From Brachybacterium faecium DSM 4810 (lineage in GTDB: Bacteria; Actinomycetota; Actinomycetes; Actinomycetales; Dermabacteraceae), in contig CP001643.1 in NCBI GenBank assembly GCA_000023405.1, positions 1,302,001-1,366,000 of the forward strand: a stretch of DNA of 64,000 bases, written 5' to 3'. Positions 1 to 10,562 of the stretch are shown here, piece after piece. A program made the translations under genes and the position numbers. Below the pieces are notes generated by a model. That model made no database searches and was not told the origin of the DNA. It worked only from the letters and a program-made list of their open reading frames with translations. Each line of letters begins with the position of its first letter. The stretch's first letter is position 1.

Positions 1-1
1 G

Positions 2-1012
2 GCGCACGCCGGCGGCGATCTGCTGGAGATCGGCGAGATCGTGGGCGAGGCCGTGTCCGGGTGGGAGAGCGCGGCCACCGACCTCTACCGCCTCGAGGAG
101 GGGCTGTGGGGTGTGCCCCAGGTCTGGGAGCAGAGCATCCTGGTGGCCCACGAGGGGCTGATCGCCGCGGTCGAGGGGGATCCCTCGGCGCTGAGCTTCG
201 AAGTCGACGCGCCGACGGATCCGCTGCGCGAGCTGGCCGGCGCGCTCACGGTCGACGGGGAGGGCCGCCACCCCGGCGACGAGGACTTCGACCCGGGCAG
301 CCGCACGCTCTTCGGGTTCAGCGCCCAGGCCGATCGTACCGCGCTGCTGGGCCCGTTCATCGCCGCACAGGGCGGGGGCTGGCAGGACGAGGAGGGGACC
401 TTCACCTTCGCCTCCGACGAGGGGGTCGCCGCCGTGCAGTACCTCGCCGATCTCGCCGCCGAGCACTTCGCGCCGGACGGCCACGAGACCGTGGAGGATC
501 CGAGCCTGTGCCGCTCCCTGTTCCTGCAGGGCAAGCTCGGGCTGCTGCAGACGGGCACCTACGACCTGCACACCCTCGCCGAGGAGATCGGGGAGACCTT
601 CGAATGGGGCATCCACCCGGTGGTCGCCGGGCCCGAGGGGTCGTTCCCGCTGGTGCACGCGATCGCGGCCGTCGGCGTGGATCCGCACGACGACGACCGG
701 GAGGCCGCGATCGGGGAGCTGCTGCGGTGGCTCGGCGGGGTCGACGGGCAGCGATCCCTGGCAGAGAACAGACTGGGCATCCCCGCGCACCGCGACCTGC
801 GCGGCGCCTGGGAGGAGAGCTGGTCCGCGGACGGTGTGGACGTCTCCGTGATCGAGGAGCCCACGCACGCCGCCCTGCCCGAGGTCGGGGACCGCTCCGC
901 GATCGCGACCGGCACCGCGATGCCGATCGTCGCCGAGGTGTTCCGCGGCGAGACCGACGCCGCCGAGGCGCTGCCCCGCGCTCAGCAGGAGGCCGAGACG
1001 GCGAGGAGCTGA
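2..1012 (+). CDS. ABC transporter solute-binding protein (5' end outside window)
   Basis: The frame is open from the window edge, so the GTG at 41 is internal and the signal peptide or lipobox is not visible. The 336 residues present look like the C-terminal part of a family 1 extracellular sugar-binding lipoprotein. They include an aromatic-rich ligand region (GWES, GGGWQDEEG), a helical core, and the near-C-terminal motif LGIPAHRDL, which resembles the 'G-I/Y-P-x-R' segment of that family. Such proteins capture a solute outside the membrane and pass it to a permease pair. No permease follows: the next gene, tesB, is convergent 38 bases away, so this is the last gene of its operon. The substrate cannot be told from what is present. 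Confidence 0.7.
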   Translation, partial: AHAGGDLLEIGEIVGEAVSGWESAATDLYRLEEGLWGVPQVWEQSILVAHEGLIAAVEGDPSALSFEVDAPTDPLRELAGALTVDGEGRHPGDEDFDPGSRTLFGFSAQADRTALLGPFIAAQGGGWQDEEGTFTFASDEGVAAVQYLADLAAEHFAPDGHETVEDPSLCRSLFLQGKLGLLQTGTYDLHTLAEEIGETFEWGIHPVVAGPEGSFPLVHAIAAVGVDPHDDDREAAIGELLRWLGGVDGQRSLAENRLGIPAHRDLRGAWEESWSADGVDVSVIEEPTHAALPEVGDRSAIATGTAMPIVAEVFRGETDAAEALPRAQQEAETARS

Positions 1013-1050
1013 CCCGCCGCCGTCGACCGCGCATCACGGCTCGGGGTCGC

Positions 1051-1986
1051 TCAGCGCGTCGGCGCGGTGCGGATCATCCCCTCCTGGGTGACGGTCGCGA
1101 CGAGGTCCCCGGCCCGATCGAACACCTGGCCGTGGGTGAGCCCGCGCCCCCCGGAGGCGGAGGGCGAGCGCTGCACGTACAGCAGCCACTCGCTGGGATC
1201 GGCGTGCTTGTGCCACCAGATCGCGTGGTTGATCGTGGCCATCTTCAGCCCCGGGGTCATCCAGCTCAGCCCCTGGCGGCGCAGGATCGGCTCGAAGGGC
1301 GTGTAGTCGCTCGCGAAGGCGAGGATCGCGTCGTGCAGCAGCGGGTCCGCGTGCACCGGGGCGACGGTGCGCATCCACACCATCTGCGCGTCCGCGGAGT
1401 CGGAGGCAGGGTCGGGCCGCAGGTAGATCGGGTCCGTGACGTGCCGGATGTCGATCGGCCGCTGCGTGGACCAGTACCGGGCCACCGGATGGTCGATGCC
1501 CGCGAGCACCTCGGCGGTGGTGGGCAGCCCCTCGGGGTCAGGGGCCTCGGGGGCGCGCTCCTGATGCTCGAGGCCCTCCTGCGTCTCCTGGAAGGAGGCG
1601 GTCATGGCGAGGATGGTGCGCTCCTCCTCGTCGGCCTCCCGCCCGGGCTGCGTGGCCAGCACGCGGCGCACCGAGAAGGAGCCCCCGTCCCGCAGCGCGT
1701 CGACGTGGAAGCGGATCGGATGCGAGGGATCGCCGGGGGCCAGGAAGTAGGAGTACATCGAATGGATGCGCCGCTCCGGGGAGACGGTGCGCCCCACGGC
1801 GGTGACCGCCTGCCCCATCACCTGCCCGCCGAAGACGTGCCCTCCCGGCTGGGGCGAGGACTCGCCCTGGTAGGCGGCGACCGAGGCGGGGGTCGAGAAC
1901 TCGCCGAAGGGGGCGATCTCGCCGAGGTCCAGCAGGTCCACGAGGCCGGCGGCGATCTCCGAGGGGTCGGGGTGCGGGATGGTCAT
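1051..1986 (-). CDS. tesB: acyl-CoA thioesterase II
   Basis: A 311-residue double hot-dog thioesterase that hydrolyses acyl-CoA to fatty acid and CoA in the cytosol. Visible family marks are the N-terminal 'GGHVFGGQVMGQA' region (about residues 50-62), 'RIHSMYSYFLAPGD', the second-domain 'ASDYTPFEPI' with the Asp of the TesB catalytic set, 'NHAIWWHK', and the C-terminal 'GLTHGQVFDRAG...TQEG' with its conserved Gln. I chose the ATG at 1986 (MTIPHPD) over an upstream ATG at 2007 because a TACGAT box ends exactly 7 nt before it, the spacing used by leaderless genes here. It is divergent from a single-domain hot-dog thioesterase 40 bp away, which suggests a shared role in acyl-CoA turnover. Confidence 0.9.
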   Translation of the reverse strand: MTIPHPDPSEIAAGLVDLLDLGEIAPFGEFSTPASVAAYQGESSPQPGGHVFGGQVMGQAVTAVGRTVSPERRIHSMYSYFLAPGDPSHPIRFHVDALRDGGSFSVRRVLATQPGREADEEERTILAMTASFQETQEGLEHQERAPEAPDPEGLPTTAEVLAGIDHPVARYWSTQRPIDIRHVTDPIYLRPDPASDSADAQMVWMRTVAPVHADPLLHDAILAFASDYTPFEPILRRQGLSWMTPGLKMATINHAIWWHKHADPSEWLLYVQRSPSASGGRGLTHGQVFDRAGDLVATVTQEGMIRTAPTR

Positions 1987-1993
1987 GCGCCTG

Positions 1994-1999
1994 ATCGTA
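1994..1999 (-). promoter_or_regulatory. -10 box (TACGAT) of tesB, leaderless
   Basis: On the minus strand TACGAT is followed by exactly 7 nt and then the tesB ATG. This predicts that transcription starts at or next to the start codon. It mirrors the box on the other strand at 2014-2019. Confidence 0.6.
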
Positions 2000-2013
2000 C
2001 TGGTCATGGCCTC

Positions 2014-2019
2014 TACGAT
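2014..2019 (+). promoter_or_regulatory. -10 box (TACGAT) of the 4HBT thioesterase, leaderless
   Basis: TACGAT is followed by 7 nt and the ATG at 2027. It is the same hexamer and spacing as on the opposite strand, so the 40-bp gap holds two back-to-back leaderless promoters. Confidence 0.6.
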
Positions 2020-2026
2020 GAGGGGC

Positions 2027-2548
2027 ATGGCCGCAGACACCGCTGAGGATGCACCCGATCTCACCTCCGGGGCGCTGGACGTCCCCGTCGCAGTCCGCTG
2101 GACGGATCTGGACGCCTACGGGCACGTGAACAACGCCGCGATGGTGCGCCTGCTCGAGGAGGCCCGCATCGCCGCGTTCTGGCAGCCCTCCGCGGAGCAG
2201 CTCGCGCTCGGCGCGCCCGCCCCGGCGGCGGCGCTGCCCGTCAGCGGTGCCGGGTCCTCGCTGAGCACCGTCATCGCCTCGCAGCGGATCGAGTACGCCC
2301 GCTCCCTCGACCACCGCCGCGACGGCGTGGTGGTGCGGCTGTGGCTGTCACGGATCGGCGGGGCCAGCCTGGGCGTGGACTACCTGGTCCTCACCCGGGA
2401 CGACCCGCAGGGCGAGGCGCCCTATGCGCGGGCCCGCACCGTGGTGGTGCTGGTCGACGCGGACACCGGCTCCCCGGTGCGGCTGGACGCCGAGACCCGG
2501 CGGACGCTCGAGCGCTTCGCGGGCGCGCCGCTGCGCTTCCGCGACTGA
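2027..2548 (+). CDS. 4-hydroxybenzoyl-CoA thioesterase-family (hot-dog) protein
   Basis: A 173-residue single hot-dog domain protein of the FadM/YbgC/4HBT group, expected to hydrolyse acyl- or aryl-CoA thioesters in the cytosol. The signature is 'RWTDLDAYGHVNNAAMVRLLEEAR' near residue 20: the Asp in 'DLDAYGHVNN' is the catalytic or oxyanion-side residue of the family. Strands with 'YLVLTRDD' and 'RARTVVVLVD' follow. In-frame ATGs also exist at 1985 and 2018. I chose 2027 because it leaves a sensible N-terminus and lies 7 nt after a TACGAT box. It is divergent from tesB. The native substrate is not deducible. Confidence 0.8.
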   Translation: MAADTAEDAPDLTSGALDVPVAVRWTDLDAYGHVNNAAMVRLLEEARIAAFWQPSAEQLALGAPAPAAALPVSGAGSSLSTVIASQRIEYARSLDHRRDGVVVRLWLSRIGGASLGVDYLVLTRDDPQGEAPYARARTVVVLVDADTGSPVRLDAETRRTLERFAGAPLRFRD

Positions 2549-2591
2549 GCCGCCCCGGAGTGCTTCGCCCCGTCCGGCAGGCGGTGCCGGG

Positions 2592-3038
2592 TCAGCGGAG
2601 GCGCTCCGGGACGGCCTGGCCCGCGGCCGGGGCCTCGCCGCCGTCGACGGTGTTGATCAGGGAGTGGGCGGCGCGGTCCAGGTAGTCCCACAGCGTCTCC
2701 GCGTGCAGCGGCGCGAGGTCGAGCGAGTCCACGGCATCGCGCATGTGGCGCAGCCACGCGTCCTTGGCCGAGGGGGAGACGGGGAACACGGCGTGGCGCA
2801 TCCGCAGCCGCGGATGGCCGCGCTCCTCGCCGTAGGTCTTCGGCCCGCCCCAGTACTGCTCGAGGAAGGTGCACAGGCGGTGCTTGGCCCCGGCGAGGTC
2901 CTCCTCGGGGTACATCGGCCGGAGCTCGGGATCCTCGGCGACCCCCTCGTAGAAGCGGTCCACGAGGCGCACGAAGGTCTCGTGACCGCCGACGGCCTCG
3001 TAGAAGGTGATCTGCTCGGGCGGGGTGGGGCTGCTCAT
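2592..3038 (-). CDS. glbO: group II truncated haemoglobin
   Basis: A 148-residue trHbO-type globin that binds haem and reacts with O2, NO or peroxide in the cytosol. It shows the '[21 protein letters not shown]' start with the B10 Tyr, '[12 protein letters not shown]' in the CD/E region, 'RMRHAVFPV' with the proximal F8 His, and 'DAWLRHM' with the G8 Trp typical of group II. A longer frame exists upstream, but the ATG at 3038 has a GGAGAA ribosome site and begins just before the globin domain. The mscS stop is 25 bases upstream on the same strand, so the two are probably co-transcribed. Confidence 0.92.
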   Translation of the reverse strand: MSSPTPPEQITFYEAVGGHETFVRLVDRFYEGVAEDPELRPMYPEEDLAGAKHRLCTFLEQYWGGPKTYGEERGHPRLRMRHAVFPVSPSAKDAWLRHMRDAVDSLDLAPLHAETLWDYLDRAAHSLINTVDGGEAPAAGQAVPERLR

Positions 3039-3063
3039 GTGGGGTTCTCCGGGTGGTCGGGGG

Positions 3064-4014
3064 TCACTTCTGCACGGTCTCGACGAAGCGGGGCATCGCG
3101 AAGGCGATGTCGGCGTGCGCGAAGCCGGCGCGGATACGGGCGCGCAGCTCACGTTCCACGCCCCACTGCTGGCCGGGCGCGGTCTGGATGGTGACGCGGC
3201 GCTGGTAGCGGTTGCCGTCCACGTCGAGGATGCCGGTGACCGCTCCCGGCGCGAGGACGGTGTCGCTCCAGGCGGGGTCCTCGGAGATCTCGGCGGTGAC
3301 CTTCTCGACCACCTCGGTGACCAGCTCGTCGTCGGCATCGGCGTCGATGTCGAGCACGACCACGGCGATCGAGAAGCCGCGGGCGTAGTTGCCCACCCGG
3401 ACGATCTCGCCGTTGCGCACCGTCCACAGCACGCCGTCGATGCCGCGCACCTGCGTGGCGCGCAGGTTGATGGACTCCACGGTGCCCTCCGCGTACTCGA
3501 GGTCCACCCAGTCGCCCACGGCGACGATGTCCTCGAACAGCATCACCACGCCGGCGACCACGTCCTTGATGATCGTCTGCGCGCCGATGCCGGCGGCCAG
3601 GCCGACCACGCCGAGGCTCGCGATGACCGGCGCGATGTTCACACCGATCTCGGAGAGGATCATCATCGTGGCGATCGCCCAGATCATCACGTGCGCGATG
3701 TTGCGGGCGACGTTCGAGAGCGTGCTGGCGCGCTGCTCGCGCCGGGCCTGGGCGGCGCGCTGCGCCTTCGGGTCCCGACGGATCACGGTCCCGGTGACGG
3801 AGGAGATCTTCGAGCCGGACTGGACCATCGTGCGGAAGAAGCGCCGCAGGAACCAGCCCGCGAGGAAGCTCAGCAGCGTCGCGGCCAGCACGATGATCAC
3901 GATCTTCACGCCGCTGGAGGCCAGCCAGCGCACCAGCTGGTCGATCAGGGTCAGCGCGTCGTCGGTGGTGGGGGCGGACAGCAGCGGCCCGGGGTCCAGG
4001 GGGTCGTCGAACAT
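3064..4014 (-). CDS. MscS-family small-conductance mechanosensitive channel
   Basis: A 316-residue membrane protein. A first hydrophobic segment lies near residues 33-58, with further segments near 105-165. These run into the diagnostic pore helix and beta-domain entry: '[18 protein letters not shown]' followed by '[12 protein letters not shown]', matching the MscS 'GAQ..VKD..AG' and 'VGDWV' signatures. The C-terminal 150 residues form the cytosolic cage. The role is relief of turgor on osmotic downshock. A TATCGT box ends 7 nt before the ATG, so the transcript may be leaderless, although GGAGG also lies there. It is upstream of and close to glbO. Confidence 0.88.
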   Translation of the reverse strand: MFDDPLDPGPLLSAPTTDDALTLIDQLVRWLASSGVKIVIIVLAATLLSFLAGWFLRRFFRTMVQSGSKISSVTGTVIRRDPKAQRAAQARREQRASTLSNVARNIAHVMIWAIATMMILSEIGVNIAPVIASLGVVGLAAGIGAQTIIKDVVAGVVMLFEDIVAVGDWVDLEYAEGTVESINLRATQVRGIDGVLWTVRNGEIVRVGNYARGFSIAVVVLDIDADADDELVTEVVEKVTAEISEDPAWSDTVLAPGAVTGILDVDGNRYQRRVTIQTAPGQQWGVERELRARIRAGFAHADIAFAMPRFVETVQK

Positions 4015-4021
4015 GCCTCCG

Positions 4022-4027
4022 ACGATA
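4022..4027 (-). promoter_or_regulatory. -10 box (TATCGT) of the mscS-glbO unit
   Basis: TATCGT on the minus strand is followed by 7 nt and the mscS ATG, the same geometry as other starts in this window. Confidence 0.5.
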
Positions 4028-4103
4028 GTCCCGGCCCGGGCCGCTGTCTGGGGCGGGACTGGGCGAGGTCAGTCACCGTGCCCGTCGCCGTCCCGTCGCG
4101 CGC

Positions 4104-6653
<2,550 letters not shown>

Positions 6654-6700
6654 GGGCTCCATCCTGCCACCCGCGGTGCCCGGGAACGGTCCCTCCCCGC

Positions 6701-7354
6701 TCAGCGATGGGTCAGATCGAGATCCCAGGTGTAGTGCTCGGGCAGGCGGGGCAGCGGCCACGAGGGGTCCGGGAAGAAGTACTCGTACCCGGCGGAGAAG
6801 GGGTAGCTCCACTCGGCGATGTGCTGCTCGGCCCGGCGCCCGGCGGCCCGGATCTCCGCGATCTCGGCGGGGGAGAAGTAGCCGGTGCGCTCGGCGCCCT
6901 CGAGCTCGTCCTCGTCCTTGTAGTGCCAGTCGCGGCGGGGCAGCACCACGAGGTCGAGCACGAGGTCGCGGGTCCGCACTCCCTCCTCGGTGCGCTCGTA
7001 GGGCGTCTCGAGGTTCACGTAGTAGCAGCCCAGCGAGCCGTCGTCCTTGTAGAACAGCCAGATCGAGTAGGGCGCGTCGGGCAGGCCGATCATGAGGATC
7101 CCGTTGCCCGTCCACAGCTGCTTGGACTGGAGGCGGGGGGCGGTGAACATGCCCTCGTCGCCCGCACGGCGCAGCGCCGCCCCGGATTCCAGGACGGGAA
7201 GGAGCACCTCGGTGCCGGGCGCGATCCACACCACCACGCCGCGATCGTCATCGAGCACGACGGTGCCGGGACGGACGGTGCGCGTGGGGTGCTGAAGGGT
7301 GTAGTAGGTCCAGGTCACCTGGTCGCCGGGCGACCAGCGCGGGGTGGAAGACAT
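6701..7354 (-). CDS. DUF402 domain protein
   Basis: A 217-residue soluble protein of the DUF402 family. Members seen elsewhere include nucleoside di/triphosphate phosphatases (Ntdp) and FomD; the activity here is unproven. Family traits visible are 'KQLWTGNGILMIGLPD', 'WLFYKDDGSLGCYYVNLETP', 'RDLVLDLVV' with acidic metal-site residues, and 'DWHYKDEDELE'. The ATG at 7354 was chosen; a GTG at 7408 would add 18 residues. It is upstream of pepN in the same direction, probably in one unit. The upstream gap to 7516 contains TATGGT and TACGCC boxes near 7450-7467 that could be its promoter. Confidence 0.72.
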   Translation of the reverse strand: MSSTPRWSPGDQVTWTYYTLQHPTRTVRPGTVVLDDDRGVVVWIAPGTEVLLPVLESGAALRRAGDEGMFTAPRLQSKQLWTGNGILMIGLPDAPYSIWLFYKDDGSLGCYYVNLETPYERTEEGVRTRDLVLDLVVLPRRDWHYKDEDELEGAERTGYFSPAEIAEIRAAGRRAEQHIAEWSYPFSAGYEYFFPDPSWPLPRLPEHYTWDLDLTHR

Positions 7355-7516
7355 GGTGGAGATCCCGGCCGGATCGGCCTCCACGGACGCCCCGTACCGA
7401 CCGGCCACCGAGCCGGGGCTGCGCTGCCCGTGAAGGGGTAGGCGTATGGGGCGACCATACCGCCTGCCCCGGGGCCTCGTGGGCGACGCGCCGATCAGGT
7501 GCGGCGACGGAGCAGG

Positions 7517-8623
7517 TCAGGAGATGGAGGCTCCGCGCAGCTGTGCCGCCAGCGGGCAGTCCATGGGATCGGCGTGGCCCAGACCCACTCGGTTGAGATA
7601 CCGGATGATGATCCCATAGGACGTCAGCAGGTTCGTCTCGGTATAGGTGATCCCGCGCTCGGCGCAGAACTCCTTGACGATCGGCTTCGCCTTGCGCAGG
7701 TTCGCCGAGGGCATGCGGGGGAACAGGTGGTGCTCGATCTGCAGGTCCAGCCCTCCCATCGCCCAGTTCATGAGCAGGCCGCCGGAGATGTTGCGGCTGG
7801 TGAGGACCTGGCGGCGCAGGAAGTCGACCTGGAGGCCCTTGGGGATCAGGGGCATGCCCTTGTGGTTCGGGGCGAAGGAGGAGCCCATGTAGATTCCGAA
7901 GACGGCCATCTGCACGCCCAGGAACGCCGCGCCCATCCCCAGTCCCAGGGTGGCCAGTACGATCGCCGGGAACCCGATGACGCGCACCAGCACGAGCGCC
8001 AGTTCGACCTTGCGGTGCTTGACCCGGCCCTTCGTGAGCAGAGCAGTGATCCCCTCGTAGTGCAGCACGAAGCCGAACAGGGTCAGGATCGGGAAGAACG
8101 CCCAGCCCTGCCGCTTCGCGAACCAGGCCATGAAGCCGGTGCGGGCGGCCTGCTCCTCGGGCACGAACACCAGCACGCCGCCGGCGATGTCGCCGTCGCG
8201 GCCGATGGTGTTGGGGTTCGCGTGGTGCTTGTTGTGCTTACGGGTCCACCAGGCGATGGCGAGGCCCACCACGAGGTTCCCGATGATGCGGGAGAACCAG
8301 GCGTTGTGCCGGCCGGAGGAGAAGACCTGCTGGTGCGCGGCGTCGTGGCCGATGAACGCGGCCTGGGTGAACAGGATCCCGAACAGCGCCGCCACGGCGA
8401 GCTGCCACCAGGTGCTCCCCAGGGTCACCAGCAGCACGAAGGCGCCGGCCAGGGCCAGCGCGAGCACCGCCGTGCGCACCACGTAGGACCGCACGTTGCG
8501 GCCCATCAGCCCGGCGTCCTTCACCCGTTGCGCCAGCTCGAAGTAGTCCCGGGTCTGGGCGTCGGCCCGAGGTCCCCGGGACCGAGAGGTGCGCGGGGGA
8601 CGCGACTGTGCAGTGGTGGTCAT
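7517..8623 (-). CDS. membrane fatty acid desaturase
   Basis: A 368-residue integral membrane di-iron desaturase that introduces a double bond into an acyl chain of membrane lipid or acyl-CoA. The three histidine clusters are all present: 'GHDAAH' near residue 92, 'HNKHHANPN' near 130, and 'QIEHHLFP' near 304. Hydrophobic pairs lie near 55-90, 105-120 and 190-245. The ATG at 8623 follows a TAGCGT box by 7 nt. The histidine kinase and response regulator immediately upstream recall the Bacillus DesK-DesR-des arrangement, suggesting that membrane fluidity controls this gene. That link is inferred from gene order only. An 18-bp inverted repeat lies about 60-77 bp upstream of the start. Confidence 0.9.
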   Translation of the reverse strand: MTTTAQSRPPRTSRSRGPRADAQTRDYFELAQRVKDAGLMGRNVRSYVVRTAVLALALAGAFVLLVTLGSTWWQLAVAALFGILFTQAAFIGHDAAHQQVFSSGRHNAWFSRIIGNLVVGLAIAWWTRKHNKHHANPNTIGRDGDIAGGVLVFVPEEQAARTGFMAWFAKRQGWAFFPILTLFGFVLHYEGITALLTKGRVKHRKVELALVLVRVIGFPAIVLATLGLGMGAAFLGVQMAVFGIYMGSSFAPNHKGMPLIPKGLQVDFLRRQVLTSRNISGGLLMNWAMGGLDLQIEHHLFPRMPSANLRKAKPIVKEFCAERGITYTETNLLTSYGIIIRYLNRVGLGHADPMDCPLAAQLRGASIS

Positions 8624-8630
8624 GCCCTCG

Positions 8631-8636
8631 ACGCTA
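8631..8636 (-). promoter_or_regulatory. -10 box (TAGCGT) of the desaturase
   Basis: TAGCGT on the minus strand is followed by 7 nt and the desaturase ATG at 8623. The gene therefore has its own, probably leaderless, promoter rather than depending only on read-through from the kinase gene. Confidence 0.55.
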
Positions 8637-8682
8637 GAGCCTCGGGTGATGCCGGCGCGTCCCCCGCGCGAGCGAACCTGCA

Positions 8683-8700
8683 CCCCTACCGGGGTAGGGG
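8683..8700. promoter_or_regulatory. 18-bp inverted repeat at the kinase stop, upstream of the desaturase promoter
   Basis: CCCCTACC-GG-GGTAGGGG is a perfect 8-bp-arm palindrome overlapping the kinase stop codon and ending about 47 bp upstream of the desaturase -10 box. It could be an operator for the neighbouring response regulator, in an activator position, or a transcript-end hairpin. No T-run follows on either strand, which favours an operator. Confidence 0.45.
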
Positions 8701-10524
8701 GCCCACCAGCGGGACCCGGGCGCGCAGGGCGAAGCCGCCGCCCGGCGACGCGCCGCTGACGACGGTGCCGCCGAGCGCGGCGACCCGCTCGCGGAGGCCG
8801 GCCAGCCCCAGCCCCGCGCCGGGGATCGGGCCGGGCTGGCCCTGGGCGGGCGGCGGGGCGTCGTTGCGGACCGTGATCTCCAGCGCGCCCTCGACGGCGG
8901 CGACGTGCACGGAGATCGTCGCCCCGCGGGCATGGCGCAGCGCGTTGCTCAGCCCCTCCTGCACCACGCGGTAGGCGGTCAGGCCGATGGTGGGCGGCAC
9001 CTCGGGGGTCTCGAGCTCCGCGGTGATCGTGGCGCCCGCGCTGCGGCTGGCGACCAGGAGCTCCTCGATCTGGGCCAGGCCCGGCATCGGCACCTCGGCG
9101 ACGGAGTCGTCGCTGCGCAGGATCGTCAGCAGCGAGCGCATCTCGCCGAGCGCCTGGCGGGCGGAGGCGGCGATGTCCTCGAACTCGCTCGCGGTCTCCG
9201 CGTCGAGATGCGTGAGGCGGTACGGGGCGGTGCCCGCCTGCACGGTGATGACCGACATCGAATGCGCCACCACGTCGTGCAGCTCCCGGGCGATGCGGCC
9301 GCGCTCCTCGAGCTCCAGGCGGCGGCGCATCTCCTCCGCGCTGAGGGTCTGCGCCTGCTCCGCCTGGCCGCGGGCGAGGAGCCACTGGCGCACCGTGAGG
9401 CCGAGGAGCACCACGCCGCCGCTGATGGCCACCAGCACCACGCCGTTGGTCATTACGGCGCGCAGCGTGCCGTCCGGCATCGTCGCGGGGTCGGTCACCA
9501 GCAGCGCCGCGAGGGTCAGCGTGGCCCCGGCGGACCAGGCGGACAGCGCCCAGTACCAGCGGTGGAAGATCGCCAGGACGGCCAGGCTGAGGCAGTGGGC
9601 GAGCAGCGCCGTCACCGGCCAGGGCCAGGGGGCGACCGCCTGTCCCGACGCGGTGAGGAGCATCGTCGCGAGCGCGGCGAGCGCCGAGAGGGCGAGCCCC
9701 GCCCAGGGCCAGCGGGCCCCCAGCAGCGCGGCGGCACCGGCCGCTGCGGTCACGAGCATCGCGGGCGCCGGATGCACCTCGTAGACGACGGTAATGACGG
9801 GCCAGCCGACCACCAGCAGCACGAAGGCCAGGAAGGCGATGGTCATGCGGGACCAGGCGCTCTCCCGCAGCCGCGGCAGGGAGGCGGCGGGGCCGGGGGC
9901 GCCGCGTCCCGGCGCGCCGTCGAGCCCCGGCATCCGGGAGCCGGGGGCCGCTCCGCCCAGCGCGGAGGCGGTCACGGCCGCGTCGATGCGGGCCAGGAGA
10001 TGCACCCCGGAGGGGAAGGACAGCAGGAGCACCAGCCCGGTGACCAGGGCGAGCGCCCATTGGCCCGGCACCTCCCACACGGCGGGGGGCAGCAGCCGGC
10101 CCCAGGCCCAGTGCGTCAGGCCCCCGAGCGCCGCGAGCGCCCAGGCGAGGGTCAGCGAGGCGGTGAGCACCCGCAGGGGCAGGGCGATGAGCCCTTCGAA
10201 GCCCAGGTCCAGCCAGCGGCGCGCATCGGCGGCGCGGCGTGCCAGGCCGGCCGCGCCGGAGCCCGTCGGCCGGTAGCGCGGCGCCGAGACCTCGAGCCCC
10301 CAGCGGCGCAGCCGGCCGCGGTCCCGGCCCGCGAACCAGGAGCCGAGGGTCAGCGCGAGCGGCAGCAGCAGCACGCCGATCCAGAGGATCGCGAACACGG
10401 CGGAGACCGCGGTGAGCGGCACCAGCACCAGCACGGCGAGCAGCGTGAGCGGGAGCCCGGTGAGCACGAGCGCCAGATCCGGGCCCAGCCGCCGCAGGCT
10501 GCGCCGATCAGGGACGAGGAACAT
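8686..10524 (-). CDS. sensor histidine kinase (NarL/LuxR-type, multi-span sensor)
   Basis: A 612-residue membrane kinase. The N-terminal half has about ten hydrophobic segments in two blocks (roughly residues 18-65 and 115-185, then 230-345) and contains a short 'putative sensor' style repeat. It is followed by a dimerisation helix with the phospho-acceptor 'RGRIARELHDVVAHSMSV' near residue 415, and a C-terminal HATPase domain with 'GLSNALRHA' (N box) and 'GAGLGLAGLRERV' (G box). It is divergent from its likely partner regulator at 10563 and upstream of a fatty acid desaturase. A multi-span sensor beside a desaturase suggests membrane-state sensing, as in DesK, but sequence alone does not prove the signal. 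Confidence 0.88.
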   Translation of the reverse strand: MFLVPDRRSLRRLGPDLALVLTGLPLTLLAVLVLVPLTAVSAVFAILWIGVLLLPLALTLGSWFAGRDRGRLRRWGLEVSAPRYRPTGSGAAGLARRAADARRWLDLGFEGLIALPLRVLTASLTLAWALAALGGLTHWAWGRLLPPAVWEVPGQWALALVTGLVLLLSFPSGVHLLARIDAAVTASALGGAAPGSRMPGLDGAPGRGAPGPAASLPRLRESAWSRMTIAFLAFVLLVVGWPVITVVYEVHPAPAMLVTAAAGAAALLGARWPWAGLALSALAALATMLLTASGQAVAPWPWPVTALLAHCLSLAVLAIFHRWYWALSAWSAGATLTLAALLVTDPATMPDGTLRAVMTNGVVLVAISGGVVLLGLTVRQWLLARGQAEQAQTLSAEEMRRRLELEERGRIARELHDVVAHSMSVITVQAGTAPYRLTHLDAETASEFEDIAASARQALGEMRSLLTILRSDDSVAEVPMPGLAQIEELLVASRSAGATITAELETPEVPPTIGLTAYRVVQEGLSNALRHARGATISVHVAAVEGALEITVRNDAPPPAQGQPGPIPGAGLGLAGLRERVAALGGTVVSGASPGGGFALRARVPLVGPLPR

Positions 10525-10550
10525 GGGAGCCCCCGTTCTCGGGGCAGGGA

Positions 10551-10556
10551 TACGGT
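10551..10556 (+). promoter_or_regulatory. -10 box (TACGGT) of the response regulator
   Basis: TACGGT is followed by 6 nt and the ATG at 10563 inside the 38-bp divergent gap with the kinase gene. This leaves no room for a ribosome site and suggests a leaderless transcript. Confidence 0.5.
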
Positions 10557-10562
10557 GTCGCC

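Noticed and set aside
61-2046. Long open frame on the plus strand running through the solute-binding gene and tesB
   Set aside because: Its protein is Arg/Gly/Pro-rich with no domain and it crosses two well-supported genes. It is an effect of high GC content.
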